Origin: Phycisphaerae bacterium | GTDB taxonomy: Bacteria; Planctomycetota; Phycisphaerae; UBA1845; PWPN01 | Reading direction: 5' to 3' | Length of the DNA stretch: 64,000 nt | NCBI GenBank assembly: GCA_030372985.1 | Contig: JAUCQB010000265.1 | Location: forward strand, 34,183-98,182 | In this document: piece by piece, positions 33,980 to 42,348 of the stretch | Layout: each line of letters opens with the position of its first letter | How positions within the stretch are numbered: the first letter of the stretch is position 1 | Notes under the pieces: generated by a model | Seen by the model: the letters and a program-made list of their open reading frames with translations, nothing else | What the model was told of the DNA's origin: nothing | Databases searched by the model: none | Program-made: the position numbers and the translations under genes

Positions 33980-34227
33980 AGCTTCCACGCGATCTTTCTG
34001 GGGATGACCTGACGAAGGCCCTTGCCGTCTTGGGCTACCAGCCAACGCGGCAGAGAGGTTCGCACGTTCGGTTGACCACCCAACAGGGCGGCGAGCATCA
34101 CCTTACGGTTCCTCAACACGCGCCGCTGAAACTGGGAACGCTGGCCGGCATCCTGGCTACTGTTGCCGCACACTTCAACCTCACGCGCGATCAGCTCATG
34201 GAGCGCCTCTTCGGGACGAAGGGATGA
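33976..34227 (+). CDS. HicA-like mRNA interferase toxin
   Basis: An 83-residue protein. The start at 33976 (MKLPRDLSGDDLTKAL) is preferred because it overlaps hicB by four bases, and residues encoded further upstream are not HicA-like. The double-stranded RNA-binding-like core GYQPTRQRGSHVRLTTQ holds the catalytic His in GSH, and HHLTVPQHAPLKLGTLAGIL is the usual second half. HicA cuts mRNA when freed from HicB. It forms a small cluster with the DUF433 gene, so three toxin-antitoxin components lie within 0.8 kb. Confidence 0.87.
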   Translation: MKLPRDLSGDDLTKALAVLGYQPTRQRGSHVRLTTQQGGEHHLTVPQHAPLKLGTLAGILATVAAHFNLTRDQLMERLFGTKG

Positions 34228-34269
34228 ACCGCCCTGTGACTTCAGCCCACCGGGAGAAACGGATGCGGG

Positions 34270-34743
34270 ATGAACAAGCCGCCCCGACTGGAACCACAGG
34301 ACCCCATCACCCTCTTCTGCCCCCACTGCGACTACAACCTCACCGGCCTGCCGGAAAACCGGTGCCCGGAATGCGGCCGGATGTTTGATCCGGAACTACT
34401 GCGGATGACCCGACCCCTGATGGATGAAGACATCCGGCCTATCACACTCTTGGCGGCCGTCATCCTATTCTTCTGGCCGGTCGTCTTGGTCCTACCCATC
34501 TCTCTTCTGCCACACCCTTCCGTGTGGCTTCTGGCTGTCTTCGCGGCTTTGATCGGCAGCCCCGTCAGCATGATGGTCCTAGCTCGAGGAGTCTTCGCAC
34601 GTCGGGCCAGACGGGCTGGCTTGCCGTTCTCCATCGTCCGTGACTTTTGGCCGATTGCTGGCCTCTGGGTACTGCTGACCGCTCTGCAGTATGCCGGCAT
34701 GATCCTCATTCTCTTGTGTATCGCCGCCACGTTCGGTCTCTGA
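34270..34743 (+). CDS. Zinc-ribbon membrane protein
   Basis: A 157-residue protein. The N-terminus carries a four-cysteine zinc ribbon, FCPHCDYNLTGLPENRCPECGRMFD, which I know as a frequent planctomycete motif. Three hydrophobic segments follow (ITLLAAVILFFWPVVLVLPISLL, VWLLAVFAALIGSPVSMMVLA, IAGLWVLLTALQYAGMILILL). The ribbon should face the cytoplasm. The function is unknown. It stands downstream of hicA by 42 bases and could be read from the same transcript, but nothing else links them. Confidence 0.7.
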   Translation: MNKPPRLEPQDPITLFCPHCDYNLTGLPENRCPECGRMFDPELLRMTRPLMDEDIRPITLLAAVILFFWPVVLVLPISLLPHPSVWLLAVFAALIGSPVSMMVLARGVFARRARRAGLPFSIVRDFWPIAGLWVLLTALQYAGMILILLCIAATFGL

Positions 34744-34959
34744 CGACTTTCAACTCACGGCGCGATCCATACCGATCCCGACAGAGTCCCTCCGACTGGC
34801 AACATCGGGTCACCCACGAACCCCCTGCTGCTACACGGCTTGACGCCCCCAACCCCCGGCATTAGCCTATGACAAAGCGTTGACCAATCAGGGTCCGCCG
34901 GAAAAGACCGTGAAACCTCCGCGCCCGGGCCGGGCCGTAACTGTCGAGAAGAGAAGGAC

Positions 34960-36258
34960 ATGGATTTCAACAAGCTGGGACATACGTGCGTCGTCGGCAT
35001 GCACTGGGGGGACGAGGGCAAGGGTAAGATCGTCGACCTGCTCACCGAGCATTTTGACATCGTGGTTCGCTTCAACGGCGGCGGCAACGCCGGCCACACC
35101 GTGGTGGTCGGCAGCGAGAAGTTCGCCCTGCACCTGCTGCCGGTTGGCATCCTCAGCCCGAACAAGACGGCCGTCGTCGGGCCCGGCGTCGCACTCGACC
35201 TGGCGGGCATCATCGACGAAATCGACAAGCTCGCCGCACGCGGCATCACCATCGGCGACCGCCTGCGGATCAGCGACCGGGCCAACCTGGTCATGCCTTG
35301 GCACAAGAAGCAGGACAATCTCTCGGAGGCGGCTCTGGGCGACAAGAAGATCGGCACCACCGCCCGCGGCATCGGCCCCTGCTACGCCGACAAGATGCAG
35401 CGAGCCACGGCCATCCGCGTCGTCGATCTGGCCAAGCCCGATCGGCTCCGTCAGAAGATCGAGCGCATCACTCAGTTCAAAAACACCATGTTCACCGCGC
35501 TCTACAACGATCGCGAACCACTCGACGCCAAGGCCGTCGCCGACCAATACCTGGGCTTCGCCGACCGCCTCCGAGGCAACGTGACCGACACCACGATGTT
35601 CCTCTACGAGGCCATGCAGTCGGGCAAGCGGCTGCTCTTCGAGGGGGCCAACGGCACGCTGCTGGACGTCGATCACGGGACGTTCCCGTTCGTGACCAGC
35701 AGCTCGACCAGCGCCATCGGCGTGCCGGCCGGCGCGGGCGTACCCGCCCAGACGCTCAAGACCTGTCTGGGCGTCACCAAGGCATACACGACGCGCGTGG
35801 GCGCGGGGCCGTTCCCCAGCGAACTCAACAACGACATCGGACAGTACATCCGCGATCGCGGTCATGAATACGGCACCACCACCGGTCGTCCGCGACGATG
35901 CGGATGGTTCGACGCCGTGGCCGCCCGATACAGCGCCCGACTCAGCGGAATCACCCAGATCGCGGTCATGCACCTGGACACGCTCACCGGGCTCGACCAA
36001 GTGGGCATCTGCACCGGCTATCGGACCCCTGCCGGTGCGCTGCCGGGTTTGGTGTCTGATGCCACATTGATGGAGCAGGCCGAGCCGGTCATCGAGTACA
36101 TGCCCGGCTGGAAGCAGGACCTGCGGGAGGTTCGATCGATCCAGCAGCTTCCGGCGGAGACCCGTGATTACATCGACCGCCTCGAGACCCTCATCGGCGT
36201 GCCGATTTCGATCGTCAGCGTCGGGCCGGAGCGAACTCAGACGCTCATGCGCTCGTAA
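34960..36258 (+). CDS. purA: Adenylosuccinate synthetase
   Basis: A 432-residue enzyme of usual length. PurA joins IMP and aspartate using GTP to make adenylosuccinate, the first committed step to AMP. Visible are the GTP-binding loop GDEGKGKIVDLL with the preceding catalytic region, RFNGGGNAGHTVV, NKTAVVGPGVALD, GTTARGIGPCYADK, LFEGANGTLLDVDHGTFPFVTSSS, TRVGAGPFPSEL and GRPRRCGWFD. It begins with an ATG preceded by GAAGG. The enzyme is cytoplasmic. The next gene, uppS, is 103 bases downstream on the same strand. Confidence 0.97.
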   Translation: MDFNKLGHTCVVGMHWGDEGKGKIVDLLTEHFDIVVRFNGGGNAGHTVVVGSEKFALHLLPVGILSPNKTAVVGPGVALDLAGIIDEIDKLAARGITIGDRLRISDRANLVMPWHKKQDNLSEAALGDKKIGTTARGIGPCYADKMQRATAIRVVDLAKPDRLRQKIERITQFKNTMFTALYNDREPLDAKAVADQYLGFADRLRGNVTDTTMFLYEAMQSGKRLLFEGANGTLLDVDHGTFPFVTSSSTSAIGVPAGAGVPAQTLKTCLGVTKAYTTRVGAGPFPSELNNDIGQYIRDRGHEYGTTTGRPRRCGWFDAVAARYSARLSGITQIAVMHLDTLTGLDQVGICTGYRTPAGALPGLVSDATLMEQAEPVIEYMPGWKQDLREVRSIQQLPAETRDYIDRLETLIGVPISIVSVGPERTQTLMRS

Positions 36259-36360
36259 CAAGTCCCAGTGTTGCATGCCGCAACGCCGGGGAGTGGAGAA
36301 TGGTGAATGTAGAATTGAGAATGATGATAGCAAGCCGCCGCTTACATCCGGATCATCACA

Positions 36361-37131
36361 ATGCCTGAGCCTCCGCTGGATCCGCGACTGGAACTGGGCC
36401 TCGACCGTGAGCAGCTTCCCCGTCACATCGCCATCATCATGGACGGCAACGGCCGATGGGCCAACCAGCGGAACCTGCCCCGTATCCGCGGCCACATCGA
36501 AGGGGCAGCCAACGTTCGCGAGACCATCACCTACTGCGCTCGCCTCCAGATCGAGGCCCTGACGCTTTACAGCTTCAGCGCCGAGAACTGGAAACGCCCT
36601 CGCGACGAGGTCAACGCCCTCATGGACCTCTACGCGGACTACCTGGTCAGAGAACGACCCACCATCATGGAGAATAATGTCCGGCTGATCCAGATCGGGC
36701 GCCGCCAGGGACTGCCCGACAAGGTGCTGGCCGAGCTGGATCTCACCCAGCAGATGAGCGCCGGCAACACCGGCCTCAAGCTCTGCCTGGCGATCAACTA
36801 CAGTTCGCGCAACGAGATTGTCGATGCGGTACGGACCGTCGCCCGCAGAGTCCAGGCCGGTGAGTTAAAGCCGGAGGACATCGACGAACCCACGATCGGC
36901 AATTGCCTGTACACGACCGAGGTGCCCGACCCCGACCTGCTGATCCGCACCGCCGGCGAGATGCGAGTCAGTAACTTCCTGCTCTGGCAGATCAGTTACA
37001 CCGAACTGTACATCTGCGACGTCCTCTGGCCCGACTTCAAAAAGCAGCACCTGGCCGACGCCATCCGCGCGTTCGCCGCCCGCGAACGCCGCTACGGCGC
37101 CGTCACCCGCGACGCCTCGAACCACCGTTGA
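36361..37131 (+). CDS. uppS: Isoprenyl transferase (undecaprenyl diphosphate synthase)
   Basis: A 256-residue cis-prenyltransferase. It adds isopentenyl units to farnesyl diphosphate to give the lipid carrier for cell-wall and glycan synthesis. The P-loop-like HIAIIMDGNGRWANQR with the catalytic Asp, RGHIEGAANVRETI, LTLYSFSAENWKRP, LCLAINYSSRNEIVDAV and DLLIRTAGEMRVSNFLLWQISYTELYI are all present, as is the end region WPDFKKQHLADAI. The ribosome binding site is weak. The short spacer from purA contains a low-GC GAATTGAGAATG run like that at 42.2 kb. Confidence 0.95.
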   Translation: MPEPPLDPRLELGLDREQLPRHIAIIMDGNGRWANQRNLPRIRGHIEGAANVRETITYCARLQIEALTLYSFSAENWKRPRDEVNALMDLYADYLVRERPTIMENNVRLIQIGRRQGLPDKVLAELDLTQQMSAGNTGLKLCLAINYSSRNEIVDAVRTVARRVQAGELKPEDIDEPTIGNCLYTTEVPDPDLLIRTAGEMRVSNFLLWQISYTELYICDVLWPDFKKQHLADAIRAFAARERRYGAVTRDASNHR

Positions 37132-37425
37132 ACCCTTCCACGGCGCCGAGTCCACCTTCGACACGGCAAGTCCACATCCCAGGGCCGGCCGGCGATCGGA
37201 GTTGAATGACCCATTCCGACGGCCCAATGACCAGCGAATGACGAGGCTCGGATGGGGAAAGAGCGATGCCTCGTCGAGTAAGTCTATCCGCCCCAGCGGA
37301 CTTCGCTATTCGGGCTTGGGGGCTGCTTCGTCATTCGGGCTTCGTCATTCGGATTTGACTGTCATGGAACCTTGGTCATCTTCTTCAGGTTTCCCTGGGG
37401 TCTTTCGCCCGCCATGCCTGCCCGC

Positions 37426-37431
37426 TATAAT
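37426..37431 (+). promoter_or_regulatory. -10 box (TATAAT) upstream of the cytochrome gene
   Basis: A perfect TATAAT about 85 bases before the ATG at 37515. The -35 region is poor (TTTCGC at the usual spacing). Confidence 0.4.
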
Positions 37432-37514
37432 CCACCTCGCGTGAAATGCCGCCTGCCCGCACCTTCAGACAAGAAGGGCACTCACGGCTTTCCCGACCAA
37501 TCAGGAGGCCGCTC

Positions 37515-37973
37515 ATGAAAAGGATGTGGTTTCGTGTCATGGCTTCAACGATCCTGCTGGTCGTGACCGTGATGTGTGCAACGCCTGGAAAACCGCGTGG
37601 CAGCGCCTCCGTCGCCAGCAATGACAAATGCGTGGAGTGCCACACGACATTCCGCAACGAAACCATCGCCAGGACTCACGAGCAGACCGGCACGCTCTGC
37701 GTCGACTGCCATGGGCCTTCAACGGCTCACGCGGTGGACGGCAAGGAGAAGGCCAGACCCGACGTCGTTTTCTCCCGCGACCAGGTCGATGCTCACTGCG
37801 GACAGTGCCACGACCCCGCGCACCATCCGGAACGCAAGGCCAAACGCTTCATGGAACAGTATGAGGGCCACCCCGGCCCCAACGGCCGCATGATCACGGC
37901 GGGCAGTATCTGCACCGACTGCCATGGCCGACATATCATGCCTCAGCCGCAGGCTTCCGCCGCCGGAAATTGA
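37515..37973 (+). CDS. Periplasmic tetraheme c-type cytochrome
   Basis: A 152-residue protein with an N-terminal signal (MWFRVMASTILLVVTVMCATPG) and four CXXCH heme-binding sites: CVECH, CVDCH, CGQCH and CTDCH. Extra His residues between them (ARTHEQTG, DPAHHPERK, YEGHPGP) could be distal ligands. The layout fits the cytochrome c3/doubled-CXXCH group. It should carry electrons in the periplasm; no oxidase or reductase is adjacent. The ATG at 37515 is chosen to place the signal peptide at the N-terminus. The lipoprotein gene follows after 46 bases and may be co-transcribed. Confidence 0.85.
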   Translation: MKRMWFRVMASTILLVVTVMCATPGKPRGSASVASNDKCVECHTTFRNETIARTHEQTGTLCVDCHGPSTAHAVDGKEKARPDVVFSRDQVDAHCGQCHDPAHHPERKAKRFMEQYEGHPGPNGRMITAGSICTDCHGRHIMPQPQASAAGN

Positions 37974-38019
37974 AAAACGTGCGTCGCTTGAGGTGCAACC
38001 AGCAGAAAGAGAGGAAACC

Positions 38020-38763
38020 ATGAGAACCTTGTTCTGCCTTGTCATGCTGCTCACTCTGACCCTGAATTGCAGCCCGACTCCGGAACCACCTGTCGAAGCC
38101 TCATCGTTCGAGCTGGAGATTCACCCTGAGATCGTCCAGCCGATCATCCCCGGGCAGCATTGCGTGCTGCTCGTGCAGGTGGTCAACGAAACCGAGGGAA
38201 CGGGACAGGGTGAGGCTGTCGCCCTGACCGCCACCGTGTCTGGTGCAACCGTCGCCATCGAGCCGACTTCGATTACCCCCGAGCAGGTGGCCGAGGTCAC
38301 GGTTATTGCGGGAGAGGCCTCCGTGGGACAGGAGCTGACCGTAACCGTCACCGGCCAGCGTTCGGGCGAGGAGGCAACCGCCAGCAAGACGCTGACCGTC
38401 GAAGAAGGTGACATTGATGAGTTTCTAAACAGTCTTGGACCCACGGCCGAGGAAATGCGCGACCTGTTCATCCCCTGGCTGGAGGCGAATCACCCCGACT
38501 TGGGGATCACCGGCGAGACCGAATGGACCGGCGTGGTGGTCTCTCCGTACATTCTCGTCGTTTCCCACTTCCTGTTCTTCTCGGACGAATGGGAGATGCA
38601 CGTTTACTGGCACGTGATGATCCCGCCCAACGACTGGGTGAAGATCGACTTGCGGAACCGCTTCACGGAGATTAACTACTCGTATTCCTTCGAGATCAGT
38701 TCTCGCAGCGATCCGGAGCAGGAGCCGCACGCGATCGAACTGCCTGAACAGGTGTGGCGCTAG
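38020..38763 (+). CDS. Putative lipoprotein downstream of the tetraheme cytochrome
   Basis: A 247-residue protein starting MRTLFCLVMLLTLTLNCSPT, with AGAGGAAA upstream. The signal sequence ends in LNCSP; the residue before Cys is Asn, so the lipobox is imperfect. Residues ~35-130 look like one Ig/invasin-like beta domain (VALTATVSGATVAIEPTSITPEQVAEVTV). The rest is rich in aromatics (EEMRDLFIPWLEANHP, ILVVSHFLFFSDEWEMHVYWHVMIPPNDW). I do not recognise the second part. It is probably envelope-bound. Confidence 0.55.
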   Translation: MRTLFCLVMLLTLTLNCSPTPEPPVEASSFELEIHPEIVQPIIPGQHCVLLVQVVNETEGTGQGEAVALTATVSGATVAIEPTSITPEQVAEVTVIAGEASVGQELTVTVTGQRSGEEATASKTLTVEEGDIDEFLNSLGPTAEEMRDLFIPWLEANHPDLGITGETEWTGVVVSPYILVVSHFLFFSDEWEMHVYWHVMIPPNDWVKIDLRNRFTEINYSYSFEISSRSDPEQEPHAIELPEQVWR

Positions 38764-38907
38764 CAAAGCGCGTGCTCCCAGGGCGCATGGTCGGGGCGGA
38801 CATCCGTTCGCGGCCGTTTGATGTTGGCTCGTCCCTCGCGGACGAATGAGTTTGTGCGCGCGACCAAGCGCGGGGCACCGTCTCGGCGGACGAGTGTAGG
38901 CCGGGGG

Positions 38908-39159
38908 CTACCGGATGGCGTGAACCGTCCCGGCGACTGCCGCTCGATTCACTGAGCGGTCGTAGACCACCGGCGCGCGCCGGACCGGCCTCGGCACGTA
39001 CACCGCGACCGGACGATACCTCCCCCGAAAGGCCGGCGCATACACATAGTAGTGCGGAGGATAGTACGGCGAATAATAAACCGGCGCCAGTCTGGGCGGC
39101 GATGCCTGGGCGGTGGCGGCGGCGGCTAACACGACCAAACCCATGAGCCATTTGGACAT
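38908..39159 (-). CDS. Small secreted Tyr/Pro-rich protein
   Basis: An 83-residue protein. The ATG at 39159 (MSKWLMGLVVLAAAATAQA) has GGAGGT upstream and a clear signal peptide. The mature chain is low-complexity and basic: PVYYSPYYPPHYYVYAPAFRGRYRPVAVYVPRPVRR, with no acidic cluster. Such proteins may be wall or matrix components, but that is a guess. No homologous family is recognised by eye. It is convergent with the lipoprotein gene to its left and stands alone. Confidence 0.6.
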   Translation of the reverse strand: MSKWLMGLVVLAAAATAQASPPRLAPVYYSPYYPPHYYVYAPAFRGRYRPVAVYVPRPVRRAPVVYDRSVNRAAVAGTVHAIR

Positions 39160-39490
39160 GCGACACCTCCGTTCTGTGTTCATTATAGCACATTCCCGCC
39201 GCCTGTGGCAGAAGCCCTGAGACCGCTCCCCCTGGCGAAGCGGTGGGGGCGGAATGGCCTCGCCTGGGGGGGACCTGGACTCAACTCTTGACTCTTCATT
39301 CTCGGCCACATCGTCAACCGCCAGACCGGGACGGTGGGAACGGGGTGGTCCGCCGGGGCGGAGCTGACCGCTGTTGGGCGGATCGGGATTGCAGATTCCA
39401 GATTGGAGATTTCAGAGCCAGAGGCATGTTCATGCAGAGTCTGGGAAATGGCGCCCGCGGGTTGAGTGACCAGTCGTCAGTCTGCCGTTG
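39160..39490. other. Intergenic region, no gene seen
   Basis: About 330 bases between two minus-strand genes. A low-GC string near 39390-39420 (GATTCCAGATTGGAGATTTCAGA) resembles the short repeats at 2141 and 42290. No clear promoter was found. Confidence 0.4.
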
Positions 39491-40618
39491 TCAGCGATCT
39501 GACAGGACTCTTGCGGCGGTTTGTTCGAGGCGGGTGGCGGTTTGGGGGAGAGCCTCGGCCGGCGGCGTATTGGGCGGGTTGATGCAGTGGTAGCTTTGGA
39601 GCACTTCGAGGGCATCGTCGGCGCCCTGGCCGATGCTGCCAACCATGGCGATGACGGGTACGCCGGCGGCCTTCGCGGCGCGGCCGACGCCTTCGATCAG
39701 CTTGCCCATCATCGATTGGCGGTCGAGGCGGCCTTCGCCGGTGATGATCAGGTCGGCGCTGGCGATCCGTTCTAAAAACCGCAGAGCATCCATGACCATC
39801 TGGATTCCTGGCCGTAGCTTTGCGTCGAAGAATGCAAGGAGGCCTGCGCCCAGACCGCCGGCGGCACCGGCACCGGGAGTGTCGCGCACCTGCATGCCCA
39901 GATCGCGCTGAATTACGTCGGCCAGGTGTGCCAGATTCTGATCGAGAATCCGAACGCTCTCGGGATCAGCGCCTTTCTGCGGGCCGTAGACGGCGGCCGC
40001 ACCGCGAGGGCCGCACAGCGGGTTATCGACGTCACAGGCGACCTCGATGGGCACCTGCCCGATGCGCGGGTCGCGAGAGGCCGGATCGATTCGGTGGATG
40101 AGGCCCAGTTGGCCGCCCGACAGGCCGTTGGGGAGCACGCGGCCGTTGCGGTCAACGAATCGCACGCCCACGGCCTGGGCGGCCCCGGTACCGCCGTCGT
40201 TGGTGGCGCTGCCGCCGATGCCGATCAGGATCCGCCGGGCACCGCTGTTCAGCGCGGCCGCGATCAGTTCGCCGGTACCGCATGTGGTGGTCAGCAGCGG
40301 ATTACGGCGGTCGGACGGAACCAGCCCCAGACCGGATGCGGCGGCCATCTCCAGCACGGCCGTCCCGCCGTCGTCGCCGAGTACGCCCCAGCAGGCCCGC
40401 ACCGGTTCGCCGAGCGGGCCGGTCACGGTTGATTCGCGCAGTTGGCCGTTGGTGGCCGCCACAAGAGCATCAACCGTGCCCTCACCGCCGTCGGCCATCG
40501 GCAGCAGGTCGATGGCTGCGTCGGGCCGGGCACGACGGATGCCGCGGGCGATGGCTTCACACACCTGCCGAGCGGGCAGGGCCTCTTTGAATGAGTCGGG
40601 GGCGACGACGATTCTCAT
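39491..40618 (-). CDS. glxK: Glycerate kinase (GlxK/GarK type)
   Basis: A 375-residue enzyme of the glycerate kinase type 1 family, which phosphorylates glycerate with ATP to 2-phosphoglycerate in the cytoplasm. The start MRIVVAPDSFKEALPARQVCEAI is diagnostic; then PMADGGEGTVDAL, GIGGSATNDGGTGAAQAVG, ITGEGRLDRQSMMGKL and GVPVIAMVGS follow. The ATG at 40618 is chosen since the family begins there; a TTG three codons upstream is the alternative. A TATATT box (40631-40626) lies only seven bases before the ATG, so the message may have almost no leader. It stands alone. Confidence 0.93.
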   Translation of the reverse strand: MRIVVAPDSFKEALPARQVCEAIARGIRRARPDAAIDLLPMADGGEGTVDALVAATNGQLRESTVTGPLGEPVRACWGVLGDDGGTAVLEMAAASGLGLVPSDRRNPLLTTTCGTGELIAAALNSGARRILIGIGGSATNDGGTGAAQAVGVRFVDRNGRVLPNGLSGGQLGLIHRIDPASRDPRIGQVPIEVACDVDNPLCGPRGAAAVYGPQKGADPESVRILDQNLAHLADVIQRDLGMQVRDTPGAGAAGGLGAGLLAFFDAKLRPGIQMVMDALRFLERIASADLIITGEGRLDRQSMMGKLIEGVGRAAKAAGVPVIAMVGSIGQGADDALEVLQSYHCINPPNTPPAEALPQTATRLEQTAARVLSDR

Positions 40619-40766
40619 GCTCTGCAATATACCTGCTGGGGGTCGACGGCCGCTATAGGCGGTTGGCGACCAGCTGTTAGCTACTGGCTTCTAGCTCTTA
40701 GCTGGGGGGTGGGGCGGCGCCCGACGATCGTCGCTCCCCCACCTCGATAACGACGTGGGGCACCCG

Positions 40767-42113
40767 CTAGCGGACGGTCAGGTCGCCCTGGAGGAGGAGG
40801 ATCTGCCGTCTCTGCACTTCGAGCACGCGGAACTGGACCCGCTCGCCCACAGGCAGGCTCTCCAGGAGCACCGCCACCTCGTCGAGGTTGTTGGGGGCGT
40901 ACCTGCCGATCTGGACGATGATGTAGCCTTCGACGAACCCGGCCTGGTGGGCGGGGCTGCCGTACTCGACGTTGGTGATCTGCAGGCCGGCCCGCAGTTG
41001 CGGGTGGATCTTGGCGGCCTGTTCGCGGGTCAGCGCGCGGACGGAAAGGCCCGTTCGCTGCCGGAGGAGTTTGGCGGCATCGGGAATGGGGATCGTGGTC
41101 GGCTTGACCGTGGCCTTGATCTCCCGCGAACCTCGCTTGAGGACCATGTCCAACGAATCGTCGGCCGTGATGCCCAGCAGATAGATGTAGTAGTCCGCAT
41201 CCTGCCGAATGGGTCTGCCGGCCACGCTGACCAGCTCATCGCCGGTTCTGATTCCGGCCTGGGCGGCGGGCCCCTTGGCTTCTGCAACGCGGACACCTTC
41301 ATGCCAGTCAAGCCGCAGGCCAACCTCAAGCCGCTTGCGGTGCCGGATGGAGAGCATCTCGGGCAGCAGGTTGTGCAACTGGTCGACGGGGATGGCAAAG
41401 CCGATGTTCTGGGCGTCGCCGCGGATCGCGGTGGTGATGCCGATCAGCTCGCCGAGGACGTTGAGCAGCGGGCCGCCGGAATTGCCGCGGTTGATGCTCG
41501 CGTCTGTCTGGATCAGGCCCTTGTACTCGACCTTGTCGCTGAAGGTCAGCGTGCGGTTCAGGGCGCTGATGATGCCGGAGGTGACGGTGTGCTGGTATTC
41601 GAGCGGGTTGCCGATGGCGATGACCGTCTCGCCGATCATCAGGTCGTCGCTTCGGCCGAGGGTAACCGCCTGGCAGGGCGTGCTGGAGTTGATCTTGAGA
41701 ATGGCCAGGTCGTGCTTCTCGTCGACGGCGACACGATCGGCTTCAAACTCCGTCCCGTCGGCGAAAATCACCCGCTGGTCGACGGCCCGCATGACGACGT
41801 GGGCGTTGGTGACCACGTAACCGTCCGGATGAATGATAAAGCCGCTGCCGATGCTGGTGTACTTGCGCCGGACGGGACGCGCAAGCATTTCGTCGAAGAA
41901 CTCGTTGAACAGACCCTGGGGGAAGATGCTCTGGTAGTTCTCGACCTCCAGCGTGGCAGAGATGTTCACCACCGCCCCGCGGTTCTTCTCGAATACCTCG
42001 ACGACGGGCGTTCGACGCAAAGAGCGCCGGTCGGACGTGGCCGTCCCGGCGGCATCGAGCGACGGAATCACCGTGGTCAGCAGGAGCGAGGCAATCAAGG
42101 TTCTGGCAAGCAT
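40767..42113 (-). CDS. HtrA/DegQ-type periplasmic serine protease
   Basis: A 448-residue protease with a signal peptide (LARTLIASLLLTTVIPSLDA). The triad is complete: His105 (TNAHVV), Asp135 (HDLAIL) and Ser212 (RGNSGGP). An LA-loop region (QSIFPQGLFNEFFDEM) comes before the first strand, as in DegP/DegQ. Two PDZ domains follow (LEVGLRLDWHEGVRV...GIRTGDELVSVAG; LQITNVEYGSPAHQAGFVEGYIIVQIG). It degrades or refolds damaged envelope proteins. The ATG at 42113 is chosen over a long upstream extension that runs through A/T-rich repeats and has no protease features. A TATACT box sits at 42156-42151. Confidence 0.93.
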   Translation of the reverse strand: MLARTLIASLLLTTVIPSLDAAGTATSDRRSLRRTPVVEVFEKNRGAVVNISATLEVENYQSIFPQGLFNEFFDEMLARPVRRKYTSIGSGFIIHPDGYVVTNAHVVMRAVDQRVIFADGTEFEADRVAVDEKHDLAILKINSSTPCQAVTLGRSDDLMIGETVIAIGNPLEYQHTVTSGIISALNRTLTFSDKVEYKGLIQTDASINRGNSGGPLLNVLGELIGITTAIRGDAQNIGFAIPVDQLHNLLPEMLSIRHRKRLEVGLRLDWHEGVRVAEAKGPAAQAGIRTGDELVSVAGRPIRQDADYYIYLLGITADDSLDMVLKRGSREIKATVKPTTIPIPDAAKLLRQRTGLSVRALTREQAAKIHPQLRAGLQITNVEYGSPAHQAGFVEGYIIVQIGRYAPNNLDEVAVLLESLPVGERVQFRVLEVQRRQILLLQGDLTVR

Positions 42114-42150
42114 GGCACCACCTGCCTTGTTTGAGTGTTCGGCGGGAATG

Positions 42151-42156
42151 AGTATA
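42151..42156 (-). promoter_or_regulatory. -10 box (TATACT) of the HtrA-type protease gene
   Basis: TATACT on the minus strand, about 38 bases before the ATG at 42113. The -35 at 17-18 bases upstream is weak. Confidence 0.45.
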
Positions 42157-42167
42157 ACACGGCCGGA

Positions 42168-42320
42168 AGAATTGGGAATGAGGAATTGAGAATGGAGAAT
42201 TGCGAATTCCAGGATCGGAGGCGCGGAGCGAAGCACGAGGCCAAAAGCAGGGCCCGGGAGTGGAACGGCGGTGAGCGGAGTTGGGTATCTGAAATCTGTG
42301 ATGTGAAATCTGCAATCATA
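42168..42320. repeat. Low-GC repeat region (GAATTGAGAATG and ATCTGAAATCTG types)
   Basis: Between two divergent genes. It starts with repeated GAATTG(G/A)GAATG units (42170-42215) and ends with ATCTGAAATCTGTGATGTGAAATCTG (42287-42318), resembling the array at 2141. The ordinary-GC stretch between them holds no gene. Confidence 0.6.
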
Positions 42321-42348
42321 TCTGGCAGTATCGAGGAGACGCTGGCGC

